Source of the DNA: Notamacropus eugenii
Taxonomy: Eukaryota > Chordata > Mammalia > Diprotodontia > Macropodidae
NCBI RefSeq assembly: GCF_028372415.1
Contig: NC_092875.1
Location: 34,676,817 to 34,740,816, forward strand
Length of the DNA: 64,000 nt
Direction of reading: 5' to 3'
Positions 33,689 through 44,374 of the stretch are shown here, one piece after another. A program made the translations under genes and the position numbers. The notes under the pieces were generated by a model. That model was not told the DNA's origin. It saw nothing but the letters and a program-made list of their open reading frames with translations, and made no database searches. Position 1 is the stretch's first letter. Each line of letters opens with the position of its first letter.

Positions 33689-35224
33689 CACCTTCCCCCT
33701 TTGTGTTTGTCATAGGACAACCTTTTTTCTTTTCCTGTAGTTTGACTGCAGGGTGGAATCCCTACCTGCCATGGCAAGGGTTAGGTGAAGCAGATGATTT
33801 TTAGGGTACCTTTTAGGGGCTGAACTTCCTTGCACCAGGAGTTGAACAGTAGTGTCTTTAAAAAAAAAAAAAGGTTGACTCAGATTACTTCGGGGGAAAG
33901 GGGTTCTGAATCCCACTGCTGTTTCAGTCCAGTGAAAATGTGATCCTTTGGCCTGGGCCACCTGTGTGCTGTGTTGGGACTGCAGCTGCCCTGCTTCAGC
34001 ATTTGTCTGTTGCCACAGTTCCTAGAAAGCATTCTATAAATTTTATTTTATTAGTATTATTGTTAGTCTGGTTAAGCCTGTGGGACCCCCTTCTTAGAAT
34101 AGTATGTTTGTTAAATCCATAAGCAAAAGATACTAAATTTGAGTTAGAGGTTAGCAAAATAAAGATGTAATTTTTTTCCTATCCAGGTTTATAGACACTT
34201 TGAATTAAGGAGTCTGTGGATCCCAGGTTAAGAACACCTATTATTTGATTGATGAAAATGTTCTTATAAAAATCATATAGATGTATCTTAAAAAGAAGCT
34301 TTTAAGGCTGCTGAAAAATTCTACAAAACTTAATTAACTACCTTGCCAATAGACATTCCATGATTTTCTACTGTATTACTAATGATCACTTTTCTTATTT
34401 GAGAAATAGAGGGAGTAGTTAATAGGGAATAGTTCTTTGCAGAAATAAGATAAAAGTTGATTTCAGAATATTTGATGATGACAATGTTGATATTTGGCTA
34501 TTATAATTTTACTTGCATTTTCCTAGTAAAAATATTAGCAGTTGGATGTTAAAGTTTGAATTAAGAATAGTTTTGTAATTTCTACATGAAATTTTTTAGT
34601 AGATTTGCAGAATCCTTTAGAAAGCTCTCATACTGCTAGGACTTTTTTCCTCATCCTGAAAAATTCTACCTTTGGCTTATAAATATTTTTTAAAAGAAGG
34701 TAAAGAAAGTGTTTGATATTCATTTCAACAGTTGTGAATACAAAACCACAATATGATCCGTTATTGCTTATGTTCCAATGAAATGATTCATGTTTTGCTG
34801 CTTAGACTTTTAATTCTCAATACAATTTCTAAAAACCATTTAGAAGAATTTTTTGTAAAGTTGTACTTTATCAGATCATCCTATTTTCTATTCAGGGAGT
34901 AAAAGAAGCATGATGCCAGAACTCAGCATTTGTGACTCAGGGTGTGAATGTGTGGAGAGGAAGAATCAAACCTTCTCTAATCGTTGTCAGAAAAGTGAGG
35001 CATTGGCCTGTTTTCTGTGATTCATGTACAAAAGAGTTTCCTCTTTAAAAAAAAACAACCATTTTAGGGTTAACACTGGGCTTAGTCATGCTCTCTGAAA
35101 GAGTAAAATTTTTTTTTGTTCATACATATTTATATTTTTTTCCTCTTATATGAAGCATGGACTTCAGAGTCACAAAATCTGTTTTGATTTTCAGCTCTGC
35201 ATCTTACTAGCTCTAGAACAATCG

Positions 35225-35330
35225 ATTTCCAAACATTTATTAAACACCTATTAACGATCCAGGCATTGCTCAGCCCTGGAGACCCAAAAAAGAGTCCCTT
35301 CCCTCAAGGAGCTTACAATGGAATGGATGA
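35225..35330 (-). repeat. old dispersed repeat fragment
   Basis: 'aaacatttattaaacaccta', 'gccctggagacccaaaaaag' and 'cttccctcaaggagcttaca' are phrases common to an abundant mammalian interspersed repeat. Family not assigned. Confidence 0.45.
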
Positions 35331-35821
35331 GCCATCTGTAATCTCTGTGCATCTGTCTTGTGACCTGCCTCCCTGACAAGGTTCTTAGATGGAGGGTGTT
35401 CTGGAATCTGTCAGCCCTCCCCAGAGGGCTTCTCCCATTCTGTTTTATTCTTGTGAGATCATTGTGCATCACGGGCGATTTTTTTTGAGAGTGAAGGATG
35501 GAAATGAGTCCGATCTTGCTTATTCCATTTGGTGTCAGAAGCTCCCAGGGAGGAAATGCTGTCTGTCTTTCACTCTTTGATTCCCTGGGTCACTAAGAAG
35601 TCAAGGCACTTACCCTCTCTCACACAGCCAGGCCACATCAGAGCAAGGTCTTCCTGATGTTGAGCTCCCACTCTCTTTCCCCTGCAGCATGCTACCTTGT
35701 ATTGGCTGGACATAGGTGCCCCTGCTTTTTAAAGAATTAGAAGACAGGCTTGGGGCAGGGGAGGTCACGAGCAGCTTGGGACGCTGAAAGCACTTCACTT
35801 CAGGATTCCACAGCTGCAGTC

Positions 35822-35970
35822 TAGGGGTAGCTAGAGAACAAAGTGGATAGAGTGTCAGGCATGGAGTCAGGAGGACCTGAGTTCAAATCTGGTCTCAGGC
35901 ACTTAACTAGTTGTGTGACCCTGGCAAGTGACTTAACCGTGATTGCCTTAAAAAAAATTTTCCTTCTCCA
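35822..35970 (+). repeat. tRNA-derived SINE with clear head
   Basis: Starts GGGGTAGCTAGAGAACAAAG, then 'gtggatagagtgtcaggcat', 'ggagtcaggaggacctgagt', 'tcaaatctggtctcaggcac' and 'actagttgtgtgaccctggc', ending in an A-run at 35,950. Good match to the marsupial SINE head. Confidence 0.85.
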
Positions 35971-37749
35971 GGATTTCTCAGCTGTAGTCTAATCTACTGT
36001 CCTCTTCCAGTTCAAGTCTGCCCAGATTACTCTTTAACTATTATACCTGCCAAAAAATTTTAGACTGCTGGTCTAATTGAGTGGGCTGCTCATCAAATGT
36101 CCAACTAGAATCATGTGTCTTTCCTCTCCTTAATTTGTCTAGCATGTGCAGATCATAGTTGTAAACAATTGAAGTCTCATATAATGAGTGATCAAAATTT
36201 GCTTTGTTCTTGGACGTCATTAGCAACACAAAAATAACATCGAACAAATTTACTAGACAAATATCCGTTTCTTTAATTGGGTGTATATATCATAGCCTAA
36301 ACTTGCTTTTTGGTGGTGTTGAAAAATCAGTCACCTTCCTACAGTAGAAAAACCGTTTCAAGAAGAGCTATTTCTAACAAAGCTGCTGTCTTTAAGAATA
36401 AAGAACGAGAAAAAAATCAAAATTAGCAAAAGATTGATGCAAACTGTGTTCCCAGGGGATGTAAACTATAGTGGTCATGCCATTGGAAAAGGTAGCAAAA
36501 ACTCAAAATCCTCCAGAAGCAGAAGTAATTTAAGAAGTATCCAGAAGTGAGAAGGGCACAAATTTGGTTGAGGTTGGCTTTTTCAACTGAATGTCAAATT
36601 CTTTAAAGATTCAAAAGCTATTTCTTCGCATCACCTGTTCCATCTGAATCACAGTATGGTTTTCGTCTAATCGTCTTTGATATATAGCGTAGATACAACC
36701 AGCTGTTTCTGAGAATTTAACCACAGAAGAGAAACAGCAGGGTCTTCCTCAGCTCATTCGTTGTATTACACGTTCTGCCTTGGAACCAACGTTCACACGC
36801 AGAAAGTAAATGATGATCGCACTTGCACATCTTTTGACTAGATGGAAAAAGGAGCAGAACACTCAGTATGCAGTCTTGGGAAAGTCCTGCAGTTGTTGCA
36901 GAAGACGGAATCCCTCCTTCAGGCTTCAGAGCAGAATGAAAGACCTGGATTCTGCTCAGTGTCTGCCTCCTGAATCTTGCTGATCAGACTCGTGGGACCC
37001 TGCTGGGGACTTCTCCCTGGTTAGGTTCTTCTGGCTTTTGCAGCATGGATGAAGGGAAGGACAGTTTGCATTGGTAAATAAACTAAATCAAGTCATGAAC
37101 ATTAGAAAGGGTAGAGAAGGTGTCAGTCTGGACAGGCCTTTGGTTTTCTGGGGTCTGAAGTTTAAAAAATAAAGCATCAGAGGCAGACAGACAAGATGAG
37201 ACAGAGCTTGGTCATGTAATAGAGGGTCAACTTAGGAGTGTTGGTGCTTTCTTCCCTTTTTCCCTTCTCTTCCATTTCTCCCCCTTACATCCTTTTCTAA
37301 TAATAAATTCCTTTTTTTTTTCTGTATCTGCTTAATATTCTCTGTAGGGTACTGTAATTCAAAGGTTGTATAAACCTTGTTTGGCTTTACTGGTAATTTT
37401 GGTAGTATGTTTTTCTTGTTTCTCACAGTATAGAAAAAAATATAAGCGTTCCTCAGCATTTAACCTTTCTCCATTGGTGATAAAACTAGAGCCATTTAAA
37501 ATTCATTTAGTACATTTTAAATTTGTGGATCATCTTGGGCAAATAATTCATCACCAAAGGGGCCAAACTTGTTGGTGATGAGCTTCTGATTAATTAGCTA
37601 AAGTGTTCCTCATAATAGCAGTCTGTTATTAGATCTGCCAACAGTTACCTCTATGCCATGAGAAAACATTGGTATAGGACTTTCTAAATATATCTTAATA
37701 AACCATACTTTTTAATATGTCTAACTTAATAGCATAAGGGAGGGAGTAA

Positions 37750-37965
37750 GCACACTATGTACCAGGCAGCTGTGCTAAGCTCTTTCACCATTCTGTGATT
37801 TAGGTATTATGATTGCCATTTTATAGATAAGAAACTGAGGTAGACTGAGGTTTGGTGATTATCAGAGGGTCACATAGCTATTAAGTGTTTGAGGTGGGAT
37901 TTGAGCTCATCTTTGTGATTCCAGGTCCAGTGTGCTATCTGGTGTACCACCTACCATCTCTAAAA
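37750..37965 (-). repeat. tRNA-derived SINE, antisense
   Basis: 'actatgtaccaggcagctgt', 'gattgccattttatagataa', 'gggtcacatagctattaagt' and 'tttgagctcatctttgtgat' run to 'gtaccacctacc', the reverse-complement head. Confidence 0.8.
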
Positions 37966-37986
37966 CAAGCAAACTTTATGCCATTT

Positions 37987-38003
37987 TGTGTGTGTGTGTG
38001 TGT
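37987..38003 (+). repeat. (TG)n short microsatellite
   Basis: About eight TG units followed by CATATATATA. Confidence 0.8.
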
Positions 38004-38224
38004 ACATATATATACCTAATAAATCTTTTGAATCTTTTTCCAGTTTTATTTCCTTACAAAATGATACAAAAACATAAACGTAACAAAATAACGCGGAAAA
38101 AACCCAACATATATTGCCACACCAGATAAAATCAGTCTTCTCCTGTCCCCACTCTACACCTTCATCTTTTACGTCTTTAGGCTCATGAGAAAGTTATATC
38201 CTAATAGAAATTTGTCTTTTGTAG

Positions 38225-38409
38225 TACCAAATATGCCACAGCAGCGTCAAGATCAGCACCCCCAGAACACCTTGATGCACCCTGCCTCGGCTGCAGGCCC
38301 CCCAATTGTGGCCACGCCTCCAGCCTACTCAGCACAGTACGTGGCCTACAGCCCTCAGCAGTTTCCTAATCAGCCTCTTGTTCAGCATGTGCCACATTAT
38401 CAATCTCAG
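38225..38409 (+). CDS. ATXN2: ATXN2 exon 19
   Basis: 185 bases. It completes Val and encodes PNMPQQRQDQHPQNTLMHPA then SAAGPPIVATPPAYSAQYVA and YSPQQFPNQPLVQHVPHYQS Q. Human differs at HHQSAM for HPQNTL and few other sites. Gln/Pro/Tyr-rich C-terminal region. Acceptor TTTTGTAG, donor CAG/GTGAGT, phase 0. Confidence 0.98.
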
Positions 38410-38957
38410 GTGAGTCTGTCCCTCCTTAACTGTTTTCATTTTCCTTCTTTCTTTCATTTGAATCTTAAGCATCATAGGATAGGTTCTCATTTCTCACAAT
38501 ACTACTTTTATCTTGTGCACTTAATCGTGAAGATTTCCTTCTGCCCCTTTCTATTCCTTATTCCAGATAGAATGATCACTTAGACTGGAAAAGAGACTTC
38601 AGTTTTCTTTTTTAATTTTTTTGTGTGTGACAAGCTCGATGCTTTAGAATGGCTTCATTTATTGTACAGTGTAGCTTCTGAAGAGTGTTTTTGCTCTACT
38701 TTCTCATCTTTATCGTAGAAAGAGTTAGATTTTCTTGCTTTTTTTAGTAGATAGCAATGATCCATTTAAAAGACTTAGGAAGAAGGAATTTTTTTCATTT
38801 GTTTAATAGCACTATGTAAATGTTTATTCCCTTCCCTATATTAAGTGAAGTCTCTTTCTGAAATGATAGTTTGTGAGAAGCTATGTAGCAAAGAGTCTTG
38901 ACATCTGAGTCATTCTGTTTTGACATGTTTATGGTTTTTTTGTTTGTTTGAACACAG
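38410..38957 (+). other. ATXN2: ATXN2 intron 19
   Basis: 548-base T-rich intron. No recognisable element. Confidence 0.85.
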
Positions 38958-39090
38958 CATCCTCATGTCTATAGCCCTGTAATACAGGGTAGTACTAGAA
39001 TGATGGCACCGCCAGCCCATGCCCAGCCTGGTTTAGTATCCTCTTCAGCAACTCAGTACGGTGCTCATGAGCAGACACATGCGATGTATG
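38958..39090 (+). CDS. ATXN2: ATXN2 exon 20
   Basis: 133 bases, phase 0 in, phase 1 out. It encodes HPHVYSPVIQGSTRMMAPPA then HAQPGLVSSSATQYGAHEQT and HAMY, close to human (STR for NAR). Acceptor CACAG; donor ATG/GTAGGA. Confidence 0.98.
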
Positions 39091-39244
39091 GTAGGAAGTG
39101 TTTTTATGTTCATATCGTAAATTGTATGAGATGATTTTTAATCTCCTTAAAGCTCTGAAAATGACTGTGGTTTTTAACAATTATGTGACATCCCAGAACA
39201 TTAAGGATCAGTAAACTGTAGAAAAATGAATATAATTCACCTGC

Positions 39245-39425
39245 CTGGTTTGCTTTGTCACTCTAGGCAAATCACCCAATTTCTCTGTTTCATCTGTAAG
39301 GTGCAGGTAATGGTACTTCTCGCTTCTGCTTTTCCTTAGGATATTAGTACAGGCATGACAGCATATGTAATGTACTATATATTTTATTTTTAAAAGGTGC
39401 TGTATGAGTCAAAGTGTTACTGTTA
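39245..39425 (+). repeat. SINE, diverged
   Basis: 'tttgtcactctaggcaaatc', 'acccaatttctctgtttcat', 'ctgtaaggtgcaggtaatgg' and an end with 'aaaggtgctgtatgagtcaa' follow MIR/MAR1 order with many changes. Confidence 0.55.
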
Positions 39426-39714
39426 TCACCATCTTCATCCTTTGATTTTCTAATTAAGGCATGCTTAAAAGTGATTTAGTATGAAATGATATTAAGATGA
39501 TAGGAAAAAGAGTCCCCAAATGTAGACCCACATTTTAGGCTGTATATCTCATTGAATTCTAATGGGACTTAAATATTTTTAAAGCCTATGAAAAAAATGG
39601 AAGGAAATGGAATAATGTACTCATCTTTATTTTGAAAGATAAATGACTTTTTAATATTCAACAATAGAAGGATTTGTGAAACCTTAAAGAAAAAAAGGTC
39701 TCTGTAGAAGGATT

Positions 39715-40110
39715 TAAATGCAGAAGTTTTTGTAATTACAAAAGACTGGAAGCAACCTAAATGTCTGGATGGAAAGGACTAAATCAGATGTGGTACATTA
39801 ATCGAATTGGGTACTGTGGTATGAATAAGATTGATAAGTAAAAGCAAAATACTGAAACAGGATATAAAACACTGAAAAGACTTCTATGAAATAACAGTGA
39901 AAAAAATCAGAACCAGAAAAAATTACCTACACTCCAAATGAAGGAACCTGAAGAATTCTGATGGAGGAGGAAACTAGAAAAGTAACTGAATTTAGTTTAC
40001 ATATACAGTGATTAAGGAAGCTTAGTTATGGTGATGTTCTTATATAAAGTTTGTAACATCATTTAATTTTTTAGAAAGTCACAGATGTCACTGATAGCTT
40101 TTGATACTGT
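39715..40110 (+). mobile_element. L1 3' end, sense, diverged
   Basis: 'aaaagactggaagcaaccta', 'aatgtctggatggaaaggac', 'agatgtggtacattaatcga', 'aaaagacttctatgaaataa' and 'aaaatcagaaccagaaaaaa' correspond in order to the 3' end of marsupial L1. Heavily changed. Confidence 0.65.
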
Positions 40111-41334
40111 TGACATAACGTCAGGATACTACATCAGATGTAAATAGCATAGAAAGGTTGGAGTCGATATATTTTGAGGCTGGCATTTTGGTGTCTTGAC
40201 ACATAATATTAATAAATTTAACCAAAACATTTAATGCCATGAGTATACATTAGAATAAACTATAGAGCAAAATGTAAAGTGTGTAATCTTATCACGTATA
40301 TAATAGTGTTTAAAAACAGCAGTCTTAGGATAGGGCTTTATTTGAGCCAACATAGCAACTTTCTCCTTTTGAAATTAATGCAAACTATTAAAAGTAACAT
40401 TTGAAGTAAAATTTCTATTTGGCTATGTATATTGTAATTGGATTTACCAAATATCCAGAATTTCAGAGATAAAACCAGATTATTGAAATAATTTATATAC
40501 GTTTCAGTGATACATTAGCTCTTCTTTGAAAGTGGGCAGCCACATTATGGTTAAATGTAGTCATTACCATGTAAAAATACCCATGATTACATTTTTTTAA
40601 AAATCAGTCGTTCAAAGGTCTCTCTTATGTGGGTTCCTCCCTATGCCAATAAAGATGTCAACCCCCTCAGTACCTTAGTAATCCATCTTCTTGAATTCTT
40701 GTGACTGGAAAAACAATGATTTATTTGCCAGTCCTCTGGTGAGGAGCCTTCTTTAATGTAATCAGACTTGTCCTTAGATGACAGATGTTGCCTTTCAACT
40801 TGGCTCTGTTTAAATCCCCTTTTAGAATTTGTACACTGCTGGTACAGCCTTGGAAACCTTTGGAACCCAGGATTCTAGTGGTACTTAAGGCAACAACATT
40901 TGTTTTAATTCCAAGTCCAAAGGAAAAAGTACGTTAGAAAAGGAGACTTGCTAAATTACAATAACAGTATAATGAGAATAACTTATTCTTTGTGCTCTTG
41001 TTTGACTTAACCTAACAGTAGAACAGAGTCATTGATTCAACTTCTGATGAACCTGTTCAAGTGTCATTTTAACTCTCAGGTTCATGGAACCTCAGGCAAC
41101 TTTTTGTTTCATGTGTCTTCTTTTCATTGTCAATAGAAAAACACAAGCAGCTAAACATAGACAACTTTTTAGGGCTTCTCTAATAGGATTTTTATGAAAG
41201 GATCTGAATTAGAAAGCAGTTCACTGAATCATCTTCCACTTTGCCATTTACAAAACCTATTTCTCACCCATGTGAGAATCAAAGTAGGTGAATGTTGCTC
41301 AGGCTCTATGAGAATAATTAATATTGGCGGGGGA

Positions 41335-41435
41335 AGTAGTTGGGGTGAAATGACTTGCCCAGCGTCACACAGCTGGTAAATTCTCAGGCTGTATTTGAAC
41401 TCTGATCCTCCTTATTCCACGGTTGGTGCAGGCTC
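41335..41435 (-). repeat. SINE fragment, antisense
   Basis: 'gaaatgacttgcccagcgtc', 'acacagctggtaaattctca' and 'gtatttgaactctgatcctc' form the middle of a reverse-complement tRNA SINE. Confidence 0.7.
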
Positions 41436-43639
41436 TATAATTCAATTCTTAATTTAGTCCATTTCTAAACCAAATTGTCTTTAAGATCTCATGGCATAAA
41501 ATCTAAAACAACTCAGCTTTTTGGTTCTTATTCTCAGCACTAAGGTATTTAAATCAAACCATACAGAATCTCTTCTAAAAGCAGTGCTTCTTGATGCAGT
41601 TTGTGTGCTCCAGATTATTTCCTTGCATGTTGAGTGGACTTCAGATTGCAAGGGGAATCAAGATTTTCTGTACTATTTCCTTTGGCTTCCACTCTAATCC
41701 TGGTCAAAATCAGTCTTCAGGATTTGTTTTAAAATGGGTTGTACATTTGTATCCCTGAATTTGTCATTTTATAAGCTGTCTTTCACTGCTATGCTTTTGA
41801 TAGATGGCACCATCATCTTTGGGGTGATTAGACTATAATCACTGAATAGTATAGATTGCAGATATCATATTTTTAACAGTATGTTTTATAAGTGATTAGA
41901 CTTTTTTCAGATGCTTCTTATGTTATCACTTTGGCTTCCTCTTTGGCTTTACAGTTTTCCAACAGCATATCATGTACTATATAAACCCTGATTGAGATCT
42001 GATTGTGAATTTTTATAGAGCTTAATTTTTCCAGAATTTTAAACCTCTTTTTCTTTTAAAAGATCACCATTGCAATGCCATCCACTTATTTTCACTCACA
42101 ATAATATTGTGTAGATGAAAATTATAGGCACTGTAGTCCACGTGTTCTTTAATTTTCATCACATATTTTCTTTGTCACACTGGTTGATAAACAAGCTCAT
42201 AAGCTTTTCAGTCAACTGACTTAGTAAATGTTTTATTATTTTAAATCATATTGAGATGTAAACTCATGAAGTACTTTGAATTCTGGCATTTGTTTGCTCT
42301 GACATAACCTAAAAAATGTTATTAGTGTAATAAGCAGAGATTTTATTTATCACCTGCCTTTAAAGATCATTATCAAACTGCTACATTTTTGTCAGTGGCA
42401 CTTTGAAGGACTCTAATTTATGGTTTTATGATTTCATTTTCTTACCCTGAAAAGTAAAATGGGCAGAGGTAATTAGTCTTATTTAGTATCTTCAGGCATG
42501 GGATTCAGTATTAAGTTTCTTATCCATTGCCATTGTAAACGAGACATTGCATATATGTAAAAGCTAGAATTCTTCAAAGAGTTTTCAAAATCACTTTCTT
42601 GCAACTTAAATACATTTCATCAGCCTTTCAAGTGATTAAAATGCTTAGTTTGAAATGTTCAGTGGTGATGTCTTAACATATTTGGTGGTATTTTTGCATG
42701 TTAAAAAGATATGTTAATTTCCTACTTACTCTCTCAAACTTTGCCTCCCTTTATTCCCCAAGATAACCATATTCCAGTAGCATGTTGTTAGCTATGGCCT
42801 TTTTTAAAGAAAAAAACAATTGAATGTATTTCCTTGCTGCTAACTTGATTTTCTTCATTTAGGACAGTATGGTTTCAGTAGCATTAGGGTCAGTATGGTG
42901 CATACCTGTATGTTGAGAGCAGAACCTGTACGCCATAAAATCCTACTCTGATTTGGGCAAATAGAGGAGGTATTACAAAAAACAAGACTTGTGAGATGTG
43001 GAATCAACTTGGTATTAGGTGTTTTTTTTTCCCTCTTTAATTGCATGAAACAGCCATGTCTCCAGTACTTTTTTAGTAATTTGAAAATATTGGGCCTACG
43101 TACATTTGGAATGAGGATTTGGAGATTCTATATTCGTGTTATTGGGCTTTTCCTTTGGGTTCCCACAATCCAGAGTGAAATCTAGGCAATAATTGTTTTC
43201 TTCACAGTTATATGCCACACGTTTCATTGGTCGTGTGTGCTGTTCTCATGGGCTCCTCTACTATTTATTAAAGTGTGAAGAAATGTGTTTGCATAGTAGT
43301 GATTTTAAATGAACATACAGCTCTTTGGAGAAAGGCCTGATTACATAACTCATTTTCATTTAGACAGCTATGTTATATTTTAAATGTAACGTCTTAACAA
43401 GAAAGTCTAAAGGATTTTAATTGTTTTTGAATGTTTAGTTAATTAAAATTTCTAACGTATATAGAATGCTCCTCTGAACACTTAGTGTTACTTTTTTTAC
43501 CTTAAGTGGTTTGTTAACAATACTGTTCAGCTGCAGATGTTGCAAATGGGTGCGCAGATATTGTCAGATTAGATGGAACCATTAATTCAGTCATTGCCCG
43601 TCTTTGAATATGTGTAAATGGCTATCTATATATATCCTT

Positions 43640-43720
43640 CAAGCATTAAGCACCTCCCATGGACTAGACACTTGTCTCAGGTGCTGGGGATACAATTGTA
43701 AAGGCTAGAGCTACTCTACC
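43640..43720 (-). repeat. old dispersed repeat fragment
   Basis: 'aagcattaagcacctcccat' and 'ggtgctggggatacaattgt' match the same kind of repeat as at 35,225. Confidence 0.4.
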
Positions 43721-44320
43721 CCCTTCTTAGGAGGGATCCCTTTACCTCTGTTTGGTTTCTCTGATACAGCTTGTCTGTTGTTCTGTCTCACAAAAATGTT
43801 CACAGTGAAGTATACTCTCCCCTATTTAGCCACTGGGAAATGTGAATTCTTGTACATTTTTGTACTGTTGATGATGATAAAAAGTTATTAAAGTGCCCAC
43901 TGAATGATACCTATAAACTTCTTTTCATAAAGGAATAATTTCTTTAAAATGTAATGTTCGTTATAGACATCATTTGAGTTAATGTGAATTCTTAGGTAAA
44001 TATCTTATTTTGGTTCAAGATTTGCATCAAAGTTGTTAAGTGGTGTTTTGTTATATATTAATTTTATTCCTTTCAATTAGCAAGTCAACATGTGGACCTG
44101 GACCACCCCAGTACAGAAGAAAAGTGACTGTTGGGGCAGTGCCATATAATTTTAGTTAATTTAGTGATAATATTTTCAAGTACTGAATGTCAGTAATAAA
44201 ATAAAGAAAATTCTGCATGAAAGCAATCTTGAAGAAAGTGATTGAATGTCATCCTTTCCAGAACATTAGGAAAGTGCACACCTAAAAAGGCTAATTTACC
44301 TTTCTATTTTCCAAATTCAG

Positions 44321-44374
44321 CATGTCCCAAATTACCATACAACAAGGAGACAGGCCCTTCTTTCTACTTTGCCA
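44321..44374 (+). CDS. ATXN2: ATXN2 exon 21 (54-base cassette)
   Basis: 54 bases, phase 1 at both ends, encoding ACPKLPYNKETGPSFYFA plus A of a split Ile; human has S for G. This is the small exon absent from the type III human transcript, and its symmetric phase keeps the frame if skipped. It is isolated between introns of 5.2 and 6.0 kb. Acceptor AAATTCAG, a poor pyrimidine tract; donor GCCA/GTGAGT. Confidence 0.97.

Larger units (their letters stand above)
31704..38224 (+). other. ATXN2: ATXN2 intron 18, repeat-rich
   Basis: 6.5 kb. SINEs lie at 31,795-31,925, 32,057-32,257, 35,822-35,970 and 37,750-37,965. A decayed RTE LINE occupies about 32,262-33,660 antisense. A 15-G run sits at 33,674-33,688. 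35,225-35,330 holds an old dispersed-repeat piece. 36,240-37,180 is unassigned and discussed under findings. 33,700-35,200 and 37,200-37,730 hold nothing recognised. Confidence 0.8.
39091..44320 (+). other. ATXN2: ATXN2 intron 20
   Basis: 5.2-kb AT-rich intron. A diverged SINE lies at 39,245-39,425, a sense L1 3' remnant at 39,715-40,110, an antisense SINE piece at 41,335-41,435 and a small old repeat piece near 43,640-43,720. The stretch 41,440-43,630 shows no recognised element. Confidence 0.8.
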
